From NCBI RefSeq assembly GCF_963678635.1, contig NC_087064.1, positions 52,782,684 through 52,842,683 of the forward strand: a stretch of 60,000 nt of DNA. Direction: 5' to 3'. Source of the stretch: Symsagittifera roscoffensis (lineage: Eukaryota; Xenacoelomorpha; Acoela; Convolutidae). The notes under the pieces are model-generated. The model was not told the origin of the DNA. It ran no database searches and worked only from the letters and a program-made list of their open reading frames with translations. Shown one piece after another: positions 1-10,664 of the stretch. Each line of letters begins with the position of its first letter. The first letter of the stretch is position 1. The position numbers and the translations under genes were made by a program.

Positions 1-2326
1 CTGACTTTAACAACTGGTAAAAAGATAAACCAGAGGCTCACGAGCAAATGAAGAAATTGCCTGGAAAGCCATGGTCGAAGATCCATCGAAAATTAAAGCT
101 GCAACGAGAGTTTCTGCCGCGACAATCACAGTTGAGAAAAAGTTTGAGCATCTATCTTGTATCCTGTGCAAGAGCAAGCATGCTTTGTGGGAGTGCTCTT
201 TGTTTCAAGAAAAAACACCAACACAACGAGCGAAACTCTCTGCGGATAATAAATTGTTTTTCTTCTGCTTACAAGGGAACCAAGCATTTCGGCAGTGTCC
301 TCGAGCAGAGAATTGTATCAAACCAGGATGCACTAGCACCCAAAAGGTAGTTCTCTATGGTAGTTCTCTATTCCTTCTCCTCCCTTTTTTTCAACATTTT
401 TTGCCGTATCGGCTGAGAATGAAAGGATGTTAATACAGTCTGTCGGAGTCCTTCAGTAGGATCAATCTTCGTTTCGTTTTCTGTGGCAGAGGTTCTTGAT
501 GCAAGAGACTCGCCGACGTGTGCAAATTATGCATTGCAACGGACTGCAATGGATAATCAGGCAATATTCCCTGACGCAGCGTCCGCAGTTCTTGTGAAAC
601 TTTTTATGGACGACTACCTAAACTCTTTTGACTATCTGAATGTTGTATTTGAACTGAGTCAAGAGTTGTTAGCTCTATGTGATTTTATGTTAACTAAGTT
701 CAAAAGTAACCTTATAAAAATCAATTATGAGATAAAGCCGTCCAAAAGCACTCAGCAACAAGAAAGTAAAACTATTGTAAATTGTGGAGATAAATCTTCA
801 CATGTTTTTGGTCTGAAGTGGGTCCAAATCGACGACACTTTGGTCGCAATCCATGGTGTCAACCGTGAACCTAAAAGTTCGATAACACAGCGAAAGGTGT
901 TAAATTTTGTATTTTCACGCCCGATACCGTAAGAGCGCGATTATTGTTGAAACAAATCTGGCGCATTCACGGCCAACAGTAGTATGATGAGCTACCTATT
1001 GATCTGTAGACAAAATTTTTTGCCTGGCACTCTGGTTTGTAATTTCTAGGAAAATTGAGTATAAAGCCCAGCTAGTTCACCGCATCTGTTGATTGTGTTC
1101 AATTACAAACGTTTGATGACAGCTCGGAAGAATTTTTTTGTGCTTTTCTTCGTGTCCGTGTGAAAACTTCACTCGAAACACAAGTTGCCTTCGTCTTTGG
1201 AAAAGCAAGAGTCGCGCCAATGGAAGGGCGTTCTATCGCAAAGCTTGAACTGCAGGTTGTGTTACTCGGTACCGGCTTGAAGGAAGGTATCCTCGAAGCT
1301 CTAACCATTCATGTGTCAAACACGTCCATGAGGACTGAGAGCACCACTGTACTCCAGTGGTTAAACTCAGGTAGTAAGCAACCCACGTTCTTGGCAAACA
1401 GGGTTAGAGAAATTCCGAGAAGTACGACCGTAGACCAGTGGTTTCACGTCTTGAGTGGGGACAACCCTGAACTTTGATACGGGATTCAGAGGAACCTCAG
1501 CGGAGTCCTTAAAACCAGCAGCTAGGTAAACGGGCCGAAAAATGGTGAATGGCTTTTCAAGCCGAGAATAGAATTACTTCAAAAGCTCTGCCTGGCTGGT
1601 GCCGCGTGCGACCTTTTTGAAGGTTTAGAGCAGGCCTCTAACTTTTCAAACGTTGTACAAAAACAATAACAACTCAATTTATTAGCTTGGGAAGAATTCA
1701 GCTCTTTTCGTAGACTCCAGCGAGTGGTTCCCGTCTGGCTCAGACTGAGTACGAAACACCGGCACTACCGCACAAAAGTTAATGAAATAACCGATGCCGT
1801 TGAATTAGAAACCGCTAAACAACGACTTTTGCTGCATTCTCAAAAGGAAAATTTTGAGGCGGAACTTTTACTCCTGTCCAGCGACAAAACTGTGGAAACG
1901 TCTAGCCGTATCGCTTATTATGCACCGTTTATCGATCCTGCAAGCATTTGTTTAACAGGGCGAAGCCGCCACCTATTTAAAAGTGAATATGATGCACAGC
2001 ACCCAAAAATCCTTGATGGAAGGCATACTCTGGTGAAATTGTTTGTAAGTGATAATCACCATCTTTCTCAGCACCAGTTTTTAGACTATCTGCGAGCTGT
2101 AACTCACTTAGAATTGCAGTCTTGAATCTTTGATTGTTGTTAAAGTCCATTGAAGTCCACTGCCTTACTGTAGGAAGCGCAAAGCCAAAACTGCCCTACC
2201 TATGACGGCAGACTTTTCAGTTAAAAGGCTTGGTTACCGCCAGCCTACCTTCATAAATTGTGAGGTTGGTTATTTTGCAGCTCTTTACATCTCAATCAGT
2301 ATGACTTCTGCGAAGCGCTGGTGCTT

Positions 2327-2332
<6 letters not shown>

Positions 2333-2357
<25 letters not shown>
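2333..2357. repeat. (TA)n microsatellite
   Basis: An uninterrupted TA run of about 25 bases sits inside the BEL/Pao integrase core and displaces its reading frame. It arose or expanded after the element died. Confidence 0.9.
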
Positions 2358-2358
<1 letters not shown>

Positions 2359-2819
2359 ATCACAAAAGCTATACTCATTGAGTTTGTCTCATCGTTAGAC
2401 ACGAGTTCATGCATAATGATAATCGAAAGAATCGTTGCTTGTCGCGGCACTCCATCATTCATTTGGTCCGATAACGGCAAATTTCTGTGGGAGCCGAGAA
2501 ATAACTCTTGAAATGTTTTCAGACGTGGAACGCATATCACCTGCAGAGCTAACGAAAAAAGGTTTTAATTAGAAACTTAACCCCTCGGCAGCCCCGAATC
2601 ACAGTGGTTCATGGGAACGACTCGTTCGGTGTTGTAAAAGGATATTCTACGCATTAATAGGAAATAGAAAGCTCACTCCCAAAGTTCTTGAAATAACCTT
2701 CTATCTCGTAGAACAAGCACTGAACGCTCGCTCTATAACATCACTAAGTGCAAGTCTGGATGGTTTTGAGGTGTTATTTCCTAGTCATATTTTGCTAGGC
2801 CGAAATGGTACTAGCTTCC

Positions 2820-2852
2820 TCTCTCTCTCTGTCTCTCTCTCTCTCTCTCTCT
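2820..2852. repeat. (CT)n microsatellite
   Basis: A CT run with one G interruption lies within the late integrase region of the BEL/Pao remnant. The coding similarity resumes right after it at EHLDHQTLYIRAQ, so the run is an insertion into old coding sequence. Confidence 0.9.
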
Positions 2853-3190
2853 TTTTCCAGGAGCACTTAGATCATCAAACGCTCTATATACGAGCGCAAA
2901 GCTACGCCAACGCAATTTGTCGTCGTTGGCTTCGAGATTATGTGCCAGCCCTGAATTAACGCAGTAAGTGGCACTCCGATAAGGACGTTATTTTACAAAC
3001 AGGGAATTTAGTGTGGGTTGTTGAAGAACGCACTCCAAAGGAACGCTACCCTTTGGCTCGTTTGAAAACCACTAACTATGGAAAAAACAATAAGACCCGG
3101 TCCACCGCAGTCACCACCCGCTCTGGGGAGCTGACTCGACCGGTCGCACCCATTTTTTCTCCTTTGAGGGCGGAAGATGCTCGCGCTTAA

Positions 3191-4968
3191 ATTAATGACA
3201 TCATTAATGGCGCGAAAAATAAAACGCTAAAATTAGATTTTCTTAGACAAACGTCTTTAAATTTACTGGTTTGTCCAATGAAGGTCAGTTTGCCATCAAA
3301 AATGTTTACATATTTTTGAGATTGTTGAGAAATTTTGAATATCAAGTTAACCGGAAAATGTTTACTTTTTTTTCAGATATTATAAATTTCATAATTATTT
3401 CTTTAAAATTGTTTATTTTGTTTTTTAGATTTCGATTCTTACAGGATACAAAAACGCATCACAGCCCTGATACGACCAGTTTTGTTAATTGCGGTTAAGA
3501 TTTAGTATTTTACTCCCTTGATGAGTTGGAAACACGCACTTGGGTTACTGGAATAAAGATTGGAAGCGGGAATTATATCAGCGTCTATAAAAATGAAAAA
3601 TAATTGATCCTAAATGAATTGTATTGAAATAAATTACAAGCATTAAGCTCATCCTAAATCAATTATTATCGAAAACTTTTCTTTTTTGTAGATCAAGACA
3701 ATCAAAATACCTTGTAATCGCTATTTTCCTTTTTTTGAGATTTTTCATTATTATTTTATTTTGTTATCATTTTTATTGCACACAAAGTCGTTTGCACATT
3801 TTTTTATGCAGCTCTGATTTGCATTACTTATTTTATGTAAATCACTTTTGCACTTTTTAGTCAAAAAAGATGCTCAAAAAAAATGTACATTTCAGTCAAC
3901 ATTTTCAGAAAATTTTTATGTTGCTCAGAAGTGCACTTTTTAGTCAAAACCATCTAAGAAAGCCCAAAAATGGCATTTTCGACCTGTTTTTTGTCGTTTA
4001 ATGCAATTTGTTACCAAAAGTTTCATAAACTGGCATTACTGACCTCTATTTTACAACAAAAAAATTACCAAGCGAAATCTGTCAAAACGTTTAGGGGTCA
4101 AAAATTGGGGCTTGGTTCTGGCGAGGGATGGGGGCGGAGGTAATGGAAAAAAGGCTTACGTGAGGGGTAAGGTGGCAAAGGAGCAAACGTTCGTTGGGGG
4201 AGGGGGGCTGTGGAGTTGTTTCGCAATCTAACAGGAAAGCTTAAGTTTAGAAACCGAGTAGTCCCTTTCACTCCTTTTGCAAAGTTTCCGCATTACTCAT
4301 ATGTTAAATGCGAAAACTCTTGTAGAATTTAGCTCGAAGTCAAACAAAAACAACTTGGAAAAAGTCTATTTTAAATGATTTTAATTGGACTATAATTAAC
4401 AACCAGATAAGTCTTGACGGATTACTCAAAAACAAAGGATGAAAAATTTTGGGACATGTTTGATTTGCTGATTTCTTAAATTAAAAAAAAAATTCAAGAA
4501 AGTTGTCATGTACAACAGAATCGGCAGAAAAACTTTTTGAGGGCAACGTTAGTTGTTTTGTTTTGACATGATTTTGAATGAAAGAATAATACAGCCGTAA
4601 TTTTACTAGAATCATTTTTCACAAAAAGTATTGTGTCGTATAGCTATTGAGAGAAAAATAGCTCGTTTCTAAGGGCGTGAGCTTTAATTAGACATTTGAG
4701 GGCTTGGAAACCAAAAAACTATTGACTTAATTTAGGCATCCTTCTGATCATGCATTATTAACACCGTGTACGTTCCTGCTTTTGCACTGTTTAAAAGTAG
4801 GACATCATTTATGAAATATCCACCTGCTGTAAAATGTTTAATTCCTCTAACAATCAATTTTTAATAACAAAAATTGAACTCTCTTTGTTTCATATTTCGT
4901 TAAATTAACAGTAGCGAACTTTCTCTTAGCTCACATATATTTTGATCAAATTGCACTTTTCTTTGAAA
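3191..4968. other. No gene recognised; AT-rich with one G-rich patch
   Basis: There is no supported gene. The stretch is AT-rich, with one purine- and G-rich patch at about 4095-4215 that stands out from its surroundings. It lies downstream of the BEL/Pao remnant, so it could hide a decayed untranslated region or LTR, but I see no repeat that would prove one. Confidence 0.6.
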
Positions 4969-5796
4969 ATGGACAAGTTTCTTGGATATTTTCTTGTGGC
5001 GCTTTTCGGACTGTTTCTAGCAGCTATTATTGTACAAGATATCATTGTTACCATCAAGGATTCCCGGCAAAAAAGCTCTTCCGTTACTTTTACCGACATT
5101 TCAAATGGAGTTTATGAGGAAAGCGTGCTGCTGATAAATGCACTAGATCTGACAAATAATTTGGGATATATAGAGTTTTTGTGTTCGTGTGAGTGTCAAC
5201 ATATGTCGTATAAGAACCGAAGCGACTCCAGGCCTTGCAGCGCTTTGGAAGTTCATTCTTCTCTCCTTTTAAAACTTCCAGACGGGTCAGAATTTCGGAC
5301 AACTTATCCTTCGGTCCTTATTTTAAACCCACAGAGTGTCGTAGACAGAGAATGTATAAGCTTGAGTTGTACTTTAGATAGACCAGTGGTTTTCAGTTAC
5401 GCTGCATTTCCTATAGCATGGAATGATTTTGTAGAGCTAGCGACAAATATTGAAGAGGCTGAAGCCTTTTATGAGAAATATTTTGCACTTCGACCTCAAG
5501 ATCTAGTAACTGGAGGCCACAAAATTCTTGTCACATATTCAGAAAAACATTTTGTCGACGAAAACGGAGTGATGGGTCCCTCGGGTCGCTTTATTTATTC
5601 CGAATCTTCCTCGACATCAGGCGGAAATCCACTCGTTACCGAGATGAGATTCACTTATGCTTCGTCTAAATACGAATTAATCTCGGTTTTGACAAACAAA
5701 AGCTACTTTCGCATTGTGAAACTCCTTGCTACTTTTCTGTTGGCATTTGAGAGAGCGTATTCAACCTACAAACGATTTGCAGTCCAAAATGCTTAG
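4969..5796 (+). CDS. Unrecognised two-segment membrane protein, 275 aa, single exon
   Basis: This is an intact ORF of 275 residues. I chose the ATG at 4969; a longer reading would need a TTG at 4942. Residues 4-27 form a hydrophobic segment (FLGYFLVALFGLFLAAIIVQ), and 246-262 form a second, weaker one (YFRIVKLLATFLLAF). Between them lies a mainly polar domain of about 215 residues with six cysteines: C72, C74 and C76 as CSCEC, then C90, C129 and C134. It has N-x-S sites at residues 83 and 243. The likely topology is two membrane passes with a disulfide-bonded outer domain, or a signal anchor with a membrane-proximal tail. The ORF is richer in G and C than its flanks, and AATAAA lies about 100 bases past the stop, both of which support a real gene. 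A TCTCTTAG just upstream could be a splice acceptor, leaving room for a 5' exon. I do not recognise the family, and no transposon hallmark is visible in it. Confidence 0.6.
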   Translation: MDKFLGYFLVALFGLFLAAIIVQDIIVTIKDSRQKSSSVTFTDISNGVYEESVLLINALDLTNNLGYIEFLCSCECQHMSYKNRSDSRPCSALEVHSSLLLKLPDGSEFRTTYPSVLILNPQSVVDRECISLSCTLDRPVVFSYAAFPIAWNDFVELATNIEEAEAFYEKYFALRPQDLVTGGHKILVTYSEKHFVDENGVMGPSGRFIYSESSSTSGGNPLVTEMRFTYASSKYELISVLTNKSYFRIVKLLATFLLAFERAYSTYKRFAVQNA

Positions 5797-5897
5797 GTAG
5801 CTGAAAAAAGGAACTTCTTGAAAAATGCATCAAAAACAACAATTTGTAAAATTTATCAAGTTAAGTATCTATAAAAATCCATTGAAATCTACTATAA

Positions 5898-5903
5898 AAT
5901 AAA
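5898..5903 (+). promoter_or_regulatory. Candidate polyadenylation signal AATAAA
   Basis: A canonical AATAAA about 100 bases past the stop of the 275-residue ORF, followed by AT-rich sequence. The motif is common by chance in such DNA, so it is only supporting evidence for a transcript. Confidence 0.4.
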
Positions 5904-6308
5904 CTGACATTTAAAAAGGGTTTTGTAGCCAGCAAAAACTATACACTTGACCCAATCAAAACTCAGCCAAACTCATCAGCGTTGACAGAAAAAAAACAAG
6001 TTGCTGTGTCAGCAGCACAGAAAGTTCTCAGTACAGTATTCATTTTAAGACCGTTTTTCAGCTTTTGGGGCATTGCGATCGTAGTGGATCAAAATGTAAC
6101 TTCCCGATTTGTTTTTCTACTGTTTAAGCCTTGTCGCAGAATCCAAAGCAAGGCTGTTTCTATACTGAGGTGGAATCTAGAGACAATTGATTACAACATA
6201 GGGCAGCTCAAAGAGCTAAAGTTGCGAACTTGACATGAAAGTTTGCCGACGAGAATATTTTGCGTAATCGGCGAAAAAAAATTGCGGAACAAGATACAGT
6301 GAAATCCT

Positions 6309-7243
6309 CCCGGGTTGACCTCCATACACCGAAAATGCTTATCATACACTTCCATACATCAAGTGTGTGGGAAAATGCTTGTCATACAATTTTCATACAA
6401 TTTCTAAAAATGGTTGAAAACAGGTATAAACTCATTTCTGTGGCTGTTTGATTCTAAAAAAACAATCTGGTGATAAAAAACTGAGGTTTTCTTTTTTTGA
6501 AAAAAATGCTTATCATACAATTCCCATATATGGAAATTGTATGACTGGCATTTTTTTGATGGCGACACAAAAAATTTTTCAAGTAATTTTGAAAATTTGG
6601 CCCAAAAATTATTATTTTTTTTTAACCGCAAATCGATTTTCGTACGCAAACAAACATTTTTCGAAAAAAAGTTTTTGCATGCAAAAGTTAATATTTTGTG
6701 TGCATAACGTAGTCCTGGATACGATAAAATTGGCTTTTATTTTCTTTTCACTGAATTTTTTTTTTCAAAAACGCTAAAAATTCCTCTTTTTTTCGTATGG
6801 GGTAATAATGTACGCCTTGGTCAATGTCTGATAATTTGAAAATTCAAAAATTTAATATAATCATCATTAAAAAATTTTGCCAAAAAATATAAAATTGTTA
6901 CTTTTGTTATATCAATTGTGAAAGACAGCCAAACTCAGGTCGTTTGCTATGCAGTGTAAATGCAAGACCGTCCAACCTTTGGTGTTTTGAGTAACCAAGG
7001 TCTTTGTCACTTGTGCTCGGTTGCAACTACAACCGAAAATTTTTCAGAAACTAAATTTAGAAAGAAAAAATCAAAAATTTTGGTTAATGGGAAAACACCT
7101 ACCATACAATTTTCATATATGGAAAAATGCTTATCATAGAGTTTTCATACAATTTTCTGTACGTATGGAATTGTATGAAATTGTATGACAAGAAGTTTCT
7201 CATATATGGAAATTGTATGATAAGAAGTTTTGGTCAACCCGGG
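6309..7243. repeat. Repeat element with CCCGGGTTGACC inverted ends
   Basis: The ends are exact inverted copies of 12 bases: CCCGGGTTGACC at 6309-6320 and GGTCAACCCGGG at 7232-7243. Inside both ends are several copies, in both orientations, of a motif resembling CATATATGGAAATTGTATGA followed by TAAGAA. One of these near 6509-6545 is itself a near-palindrome. The middle has no coding similarity. This looks like a non-autonomous inverted-repeat element of about 935 bp. I could not find a convincing target-site duplication, so the exact ends are less certain than the inverted pair itself. Confidence 0.6.
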
Positions 7244-7379
7244 CTCATACTGTTTGCGGCAACCATTAACGTACTGTTACTATTAGGCCATTTTTAGAAT
7301 AACGATGAAGAAAAAAATATATATAACAAGGATACCGGTTATTAGTTCTTAAACATTTTTTAAATGTCGTTCAAATCAT

Positions 7380-7690
7380 GACTGAAAGGACTTTAATTTG
7401 GTATGTCACTCGACCAAATCCAATGGTTATTTGTGGTACCCGATATTGCGTGGAAAACAAAAACAAGAAAAAATAAGGATAGCTAGTTACTGTGCAAGAA
7501 ACACAAAATGTTCCAATCATAGCCTTTAAAAAAAGTACAAAAACCAGTTTTTCTTGAAACTGAAATTTTTTTGAAAAACTTGTAAAGTCGATCGAATATT
7601 GACTGAAAATGCTTCATATTGGTATATCACCTGACTCGATCTGATGATTAATTGTGGTACCTGATTTTGCGTGTAAAAAAAACAAAACAC
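7380..7690 (+). repeat. Dispersed repeat family B, two copies
   Basis: Two related blocks, at about 7380-7460 and 7605-7690, share a core in which a 'tatatcactcaacc'-like phrase is followed by a 'gattatttgtggtacc' phrase and then 'tgattttgcgtgg'. The same core recurs at 8150-8214 joined to 24638-24790 (split by the Polinton) and at 26360-26560. It also occurs in reverse at 30820-31050 and 33230-33640. No coding content is visible. Confidence 0.7.
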
Positions 7691-8214
7691 TTAAAGCACA
7701 CCCGAATACAAAGTTTCTCCCACTTTTAAAAAAGTAGGAACAACCACAAAGATCAAACAAAGATAGCCGCTTACTGAGCAAAAAGCACAGAATGTTCCCA
7801 CCATATTCTTTAAAAGTCTATTAAAAACTTTTTTTTTAATTATTGTAGCTTTGTCTTTGTGGTGTGACAAACGGATTTGATATAAAACTATAAATTAGGC
7901 ATATTCGACAATCAAAGACATGCAAACCGGACAACCTTTTTTGAAGTAAAATAACAGGAAAAAAAGTTTTTGAAGTTTTTTATTAGCAAATTGGCATTAC
8001 AAAACTCCAAAAACTAAACTTACTTGAGTAAAATAAAAACTGAGCATAATCAATTTACTATAATCGGCCTTAAATAAGCATAAATAAGCCTGCTCGCTGA
8101 CTTTCATTGCTCAACATTTGACGAAAAATCAATAATTTTAAACCAGTTTTTCTCGACACTAGATAAGTTTCTGGGACTTTATAAAAGTGGTTTGAATCAC
8201 TCATGAAAGGGCTT

Positions 8215-8541
8215 AGTAGTATATGTTGGATTCAAATTGTCCAGGGAGGGGGTTGATGACCCCTTTGTATTAACACAGGCTATAGAGTATCCGGTCATCA
8301 CCCTATGTATTAGAAGAGAATGGTAAGAAAAACGGTTGAATTTTGTGTGGAAATGTCGAGTTTTTTCGCAAGAGTTACCTCGGCGCGTGTTACCTCATGG
8401 GCAAATGTTATTGGTGTGTTATGTGGGAATAGATTTTCCAATATTACAAGATTTCATTTAGGTTTCAGAATTTCAAATAGTAAGATGGTAAAATTCAAAA
8501 ATTTTCAGATTCCGAATTTTTTGGAGCTCGATTTTGCCGAT
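8215..8541 (+). repeat. Polinton left terminal inverted repeat
   Basis: It matches the reverse complement of 24262-24631 with small indels throughout. Shared stretches include ATATGTTGGATTCAAAT at the edge, GGTCATCACCCTATG, GAATGGTAAGAAAAACGGTT, GGAATAGATTTTCC, and CTCGATTTTGCC at the inner limit. The left copy is about 40 bases shorter than the right. It contains GGTCATCACC-type palindromic repeats that could be protein-binding sites of the transposition machinery (inference). Confidence 0.9.
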
Positions 8542-8599
8542 GCTTGCGTTTCTTCGCTAACTTCTACGATTTATGATATGTAAGGGCTATCTTGTCTTA

Positions 8600-8985
8600 C
8601 AAAACTTCGGTATGATAAATTTCAGATGGTAAGTTTCTTAATTTTAAAGTTATACTAGCAAATACAATTTTATCTTGAAAAAAAAACGAAAAAAATTTTT
8701 TTTTTGGATGGTAAGTTTTAGATGGTAGATTTCAGATTTTTTTTTTTTTAAGATTTACTTGCAAATACTTTTTCGAAAAAACCCTGTTATCTTGAAAAAT
8801 CGAAAAAAGAAAGTTTTTTTGGATGGTAAGTTTCAGATGGTAAGTTTCGGAAATTTTTTTGAAAATATTCAAATTTATAATTCAAAATACAGTTTTATCT
8901 TGAAAAAAAATTTTGATGTTGAAAAATCGATTAAAAAAAAATTTGGATTGTAAATTTCAGATGGTAAGTTTCGAAAAAGAAGGGT
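8600..8985 (+). repeat. Degenerate subterminal tandem repeat
   Basis: Three to four rough copies of a unit just over 100 bases lie directly inside the left inverted repeat. Each has 'atcttgaaaaa', a run of A and T, and 'ggatggtaagtttcagatggtaagttt'. Poly-A and poly-T tracts obscure exact borders. GGTAAG-type words also occur within the inverted repeats themselves. Confidence 0.6.
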
Positions 8986-10176
8986 TTTGATTTTGAGTAC
9001 GGCTTCATAAACTAAGATATCACAGAAATTTTTTTTTTTCAGAAAAATCGATTAATTAATTTTTTTGTCTTACTTATATTCCTTTAGGTTATCTGGGGAA
9101 AATTGACAAAAAGGGATTATCTTTGACAGGTTAATGATTCTGCTTCACAGATGACAGCTCCATTATACTTATTAATTTGATGACGTATTTTGTCTTTTTT
9201 TTCGTAATTATATCACAATCATAAGCCAGATGCATATTAGCAGTTCCCCACAGAGCTAGTGAAGCGTGAATTGCTTTCTTGAGAGATTAAAATTTTATTT
9301 TTTCAAAGAAAAATTGAAAAACATCCAATCAAAATTTCATTAATTTTTTATTGCAATAAAAAGAAAATATGCAAAAAATTTTAAGTTTCGACCAATCAGA
9401 TGTTTTTATCTATATCTCATTTTACCTCAACAATTTTTTTCAATCTGTCAAATTTCATGCTACGATTAATTTTAGTTCTCTTTTATCATTTTGTCTTAAA
9501 TCTTTTTGAAAAAAAAATTAATTTCTGAAATTTTTCAAAAATTATCATCTAAATTTGTCAATTTCTCTACCCTGGTAAAAATTTACACTCAGAAAGATAT
9601 AGTATGTGTCTAATATTTTGGTAGGAAATTGTTTCTATCTTTCTCAGAGAGAACTTTTAAGAAGTTTATACAATTTACCAATTTTCGTTGGTTCCATTTT
9701 TCGTAAATTTATTTCTTTTATCGTTAATTAATTCAATTGGGGGATTACAACATCCATATTCCATCAACGATGTCCGTGTTTTTCACCAAAAAATTAGTTG
9801 CTAGGATGTTTTCTTTAAAAAAAAATAAGGAATTCAAAGAAATAATTTCATACATCAATCAGTTCAGAAATAAACAATTCACTACATCGTATAGTAAATT
9901 TACTGCAAAAATTGACAGTTACAAATAAAAAATCTATTTTTACATGAAATAACAGATAAAACTCAAAAAGTGCACATCATGAACAATATTCAACTTCTTC
10001 TGGAAGAATGTAAAAAGAAGAAATGCTGTATAAATTGCGTAAAATCAACACAAATTTTCAGTTTTTTGTAGCTTTCGAGGAACCATTCGTCGATTTTTTT
10101 TTCAAAAAGGGGTAATTTTGTCTCTTTCTACCCAAAGAATCAGCAGCAAAGCAATAACTTTTATGCAGTCGAGCAA
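8986..10176. other. AT-rich Polinton interior without a recognised gene
   Basis: I see no gene here. The short open stretch at 9737-9928 has low-complexity composition and no recognisable motif. In Polintons this zone near the end of the leftward gene cluster often holds small late genes, so decayed remnants are possible. Confidence 0.5.
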
Positions 10177-10377
10177 TCATAATCCAGTGTTCTCCTCTAT
10201 CAGTGCTTGGGGCTGAGTTAAAAATTGCAAAAGAGTGTTTTTTGTTAGTTGAGGTACTGTATCAGAAGTGTATGATCCCATATACTTCAACCTGAGCTCA
10301 GGAATTCTTTCAAAAATTTGCGGAAATGAAAAATTTTCCAACTCTGCACTTGAAGGTTGATATACATCTAAAAACAA
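10177..10377 (-). CDS. Short Polinton ORF, unrecognised, 66 aa
   Basis: An open frame of 66 residues at the left end of the leftward cluster, downstream of the capsid gene. It is acidic and proline-containing (VYQPSSAELENFSFPQIFERIPELR). It may be the surviving part of a longer decayed gene, since the flanking sequence is full of stops. I assign no function. Position and orientation are the only links to the element. Confidence 0.35.
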   Translation of the reverse strand: MFLDVYQPSSAELENFSFPQIFERIPELRLKYMGSYTSDTVPQLTKNTLLQFLTQPQALIEENTGL

Positions 10378-10664
10378 GGAAATTGATACTTTAAGAAGAA
10401 GAAAAAAAGATTAATGACTTACAGGCATTCAGCAATTGAATCAACAAAGTCCCATACACAAGCCTTATGTAGTGGGCAAAGGTTATTGAACATATTTTAC
10501 AGTCTAGGTTGAAGAAATGTCTCGGGTTTTCAAATAAACAGCATTCTTCTCAATTGTTTCAGGAGTTTTAGCTCTGAAGAAAAATTAAATAGATAGTACA
10601 GACAATAATGATGGAAAGTCCCAAAACGTTACAATATTTTTATAGGACCTGAAAATTCAAAAAA

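Larger units (their letters stand above)
1..3190 (+). pseudogene. BEL/Pao LTR-retrotransposon gag-pol remnant
   Basis: The remains read left to right through the usual BEL/Pao order. A gag-type Cys-rich zinc knuckle lies at about 140-345 (CILC, FFFCL, CPRAENC, PGC). A reverse transcriptase fragment at 483-930 has SPTCANYAL and the catalytic box FMDDYLNS (first position F, not the usual Y or V). An RNase H-like part lies at 1160-1475 (KARVAPMEGRSIAKLELQ, then VLQWLNS and ending DNPEL). An integrase N-terminal region is at 1724-2125 and an integrase core at 2130-2960 (RIVACRGTPSFIWSDNGK). A C-terminal GNLVWVVEERTP to RPVAPIFSPL stretch ends near 3190. The roughly 130 bases between knuckle and RT are too short for the protease and the N-terminal half of RT, so there is an internal deletion. 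Stops, frameshifts and two microsatellites interrupt the rest. No LTR was recognised; the left end runs off the window. The family call is firm, and no function remains. Confidence 0.85.
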
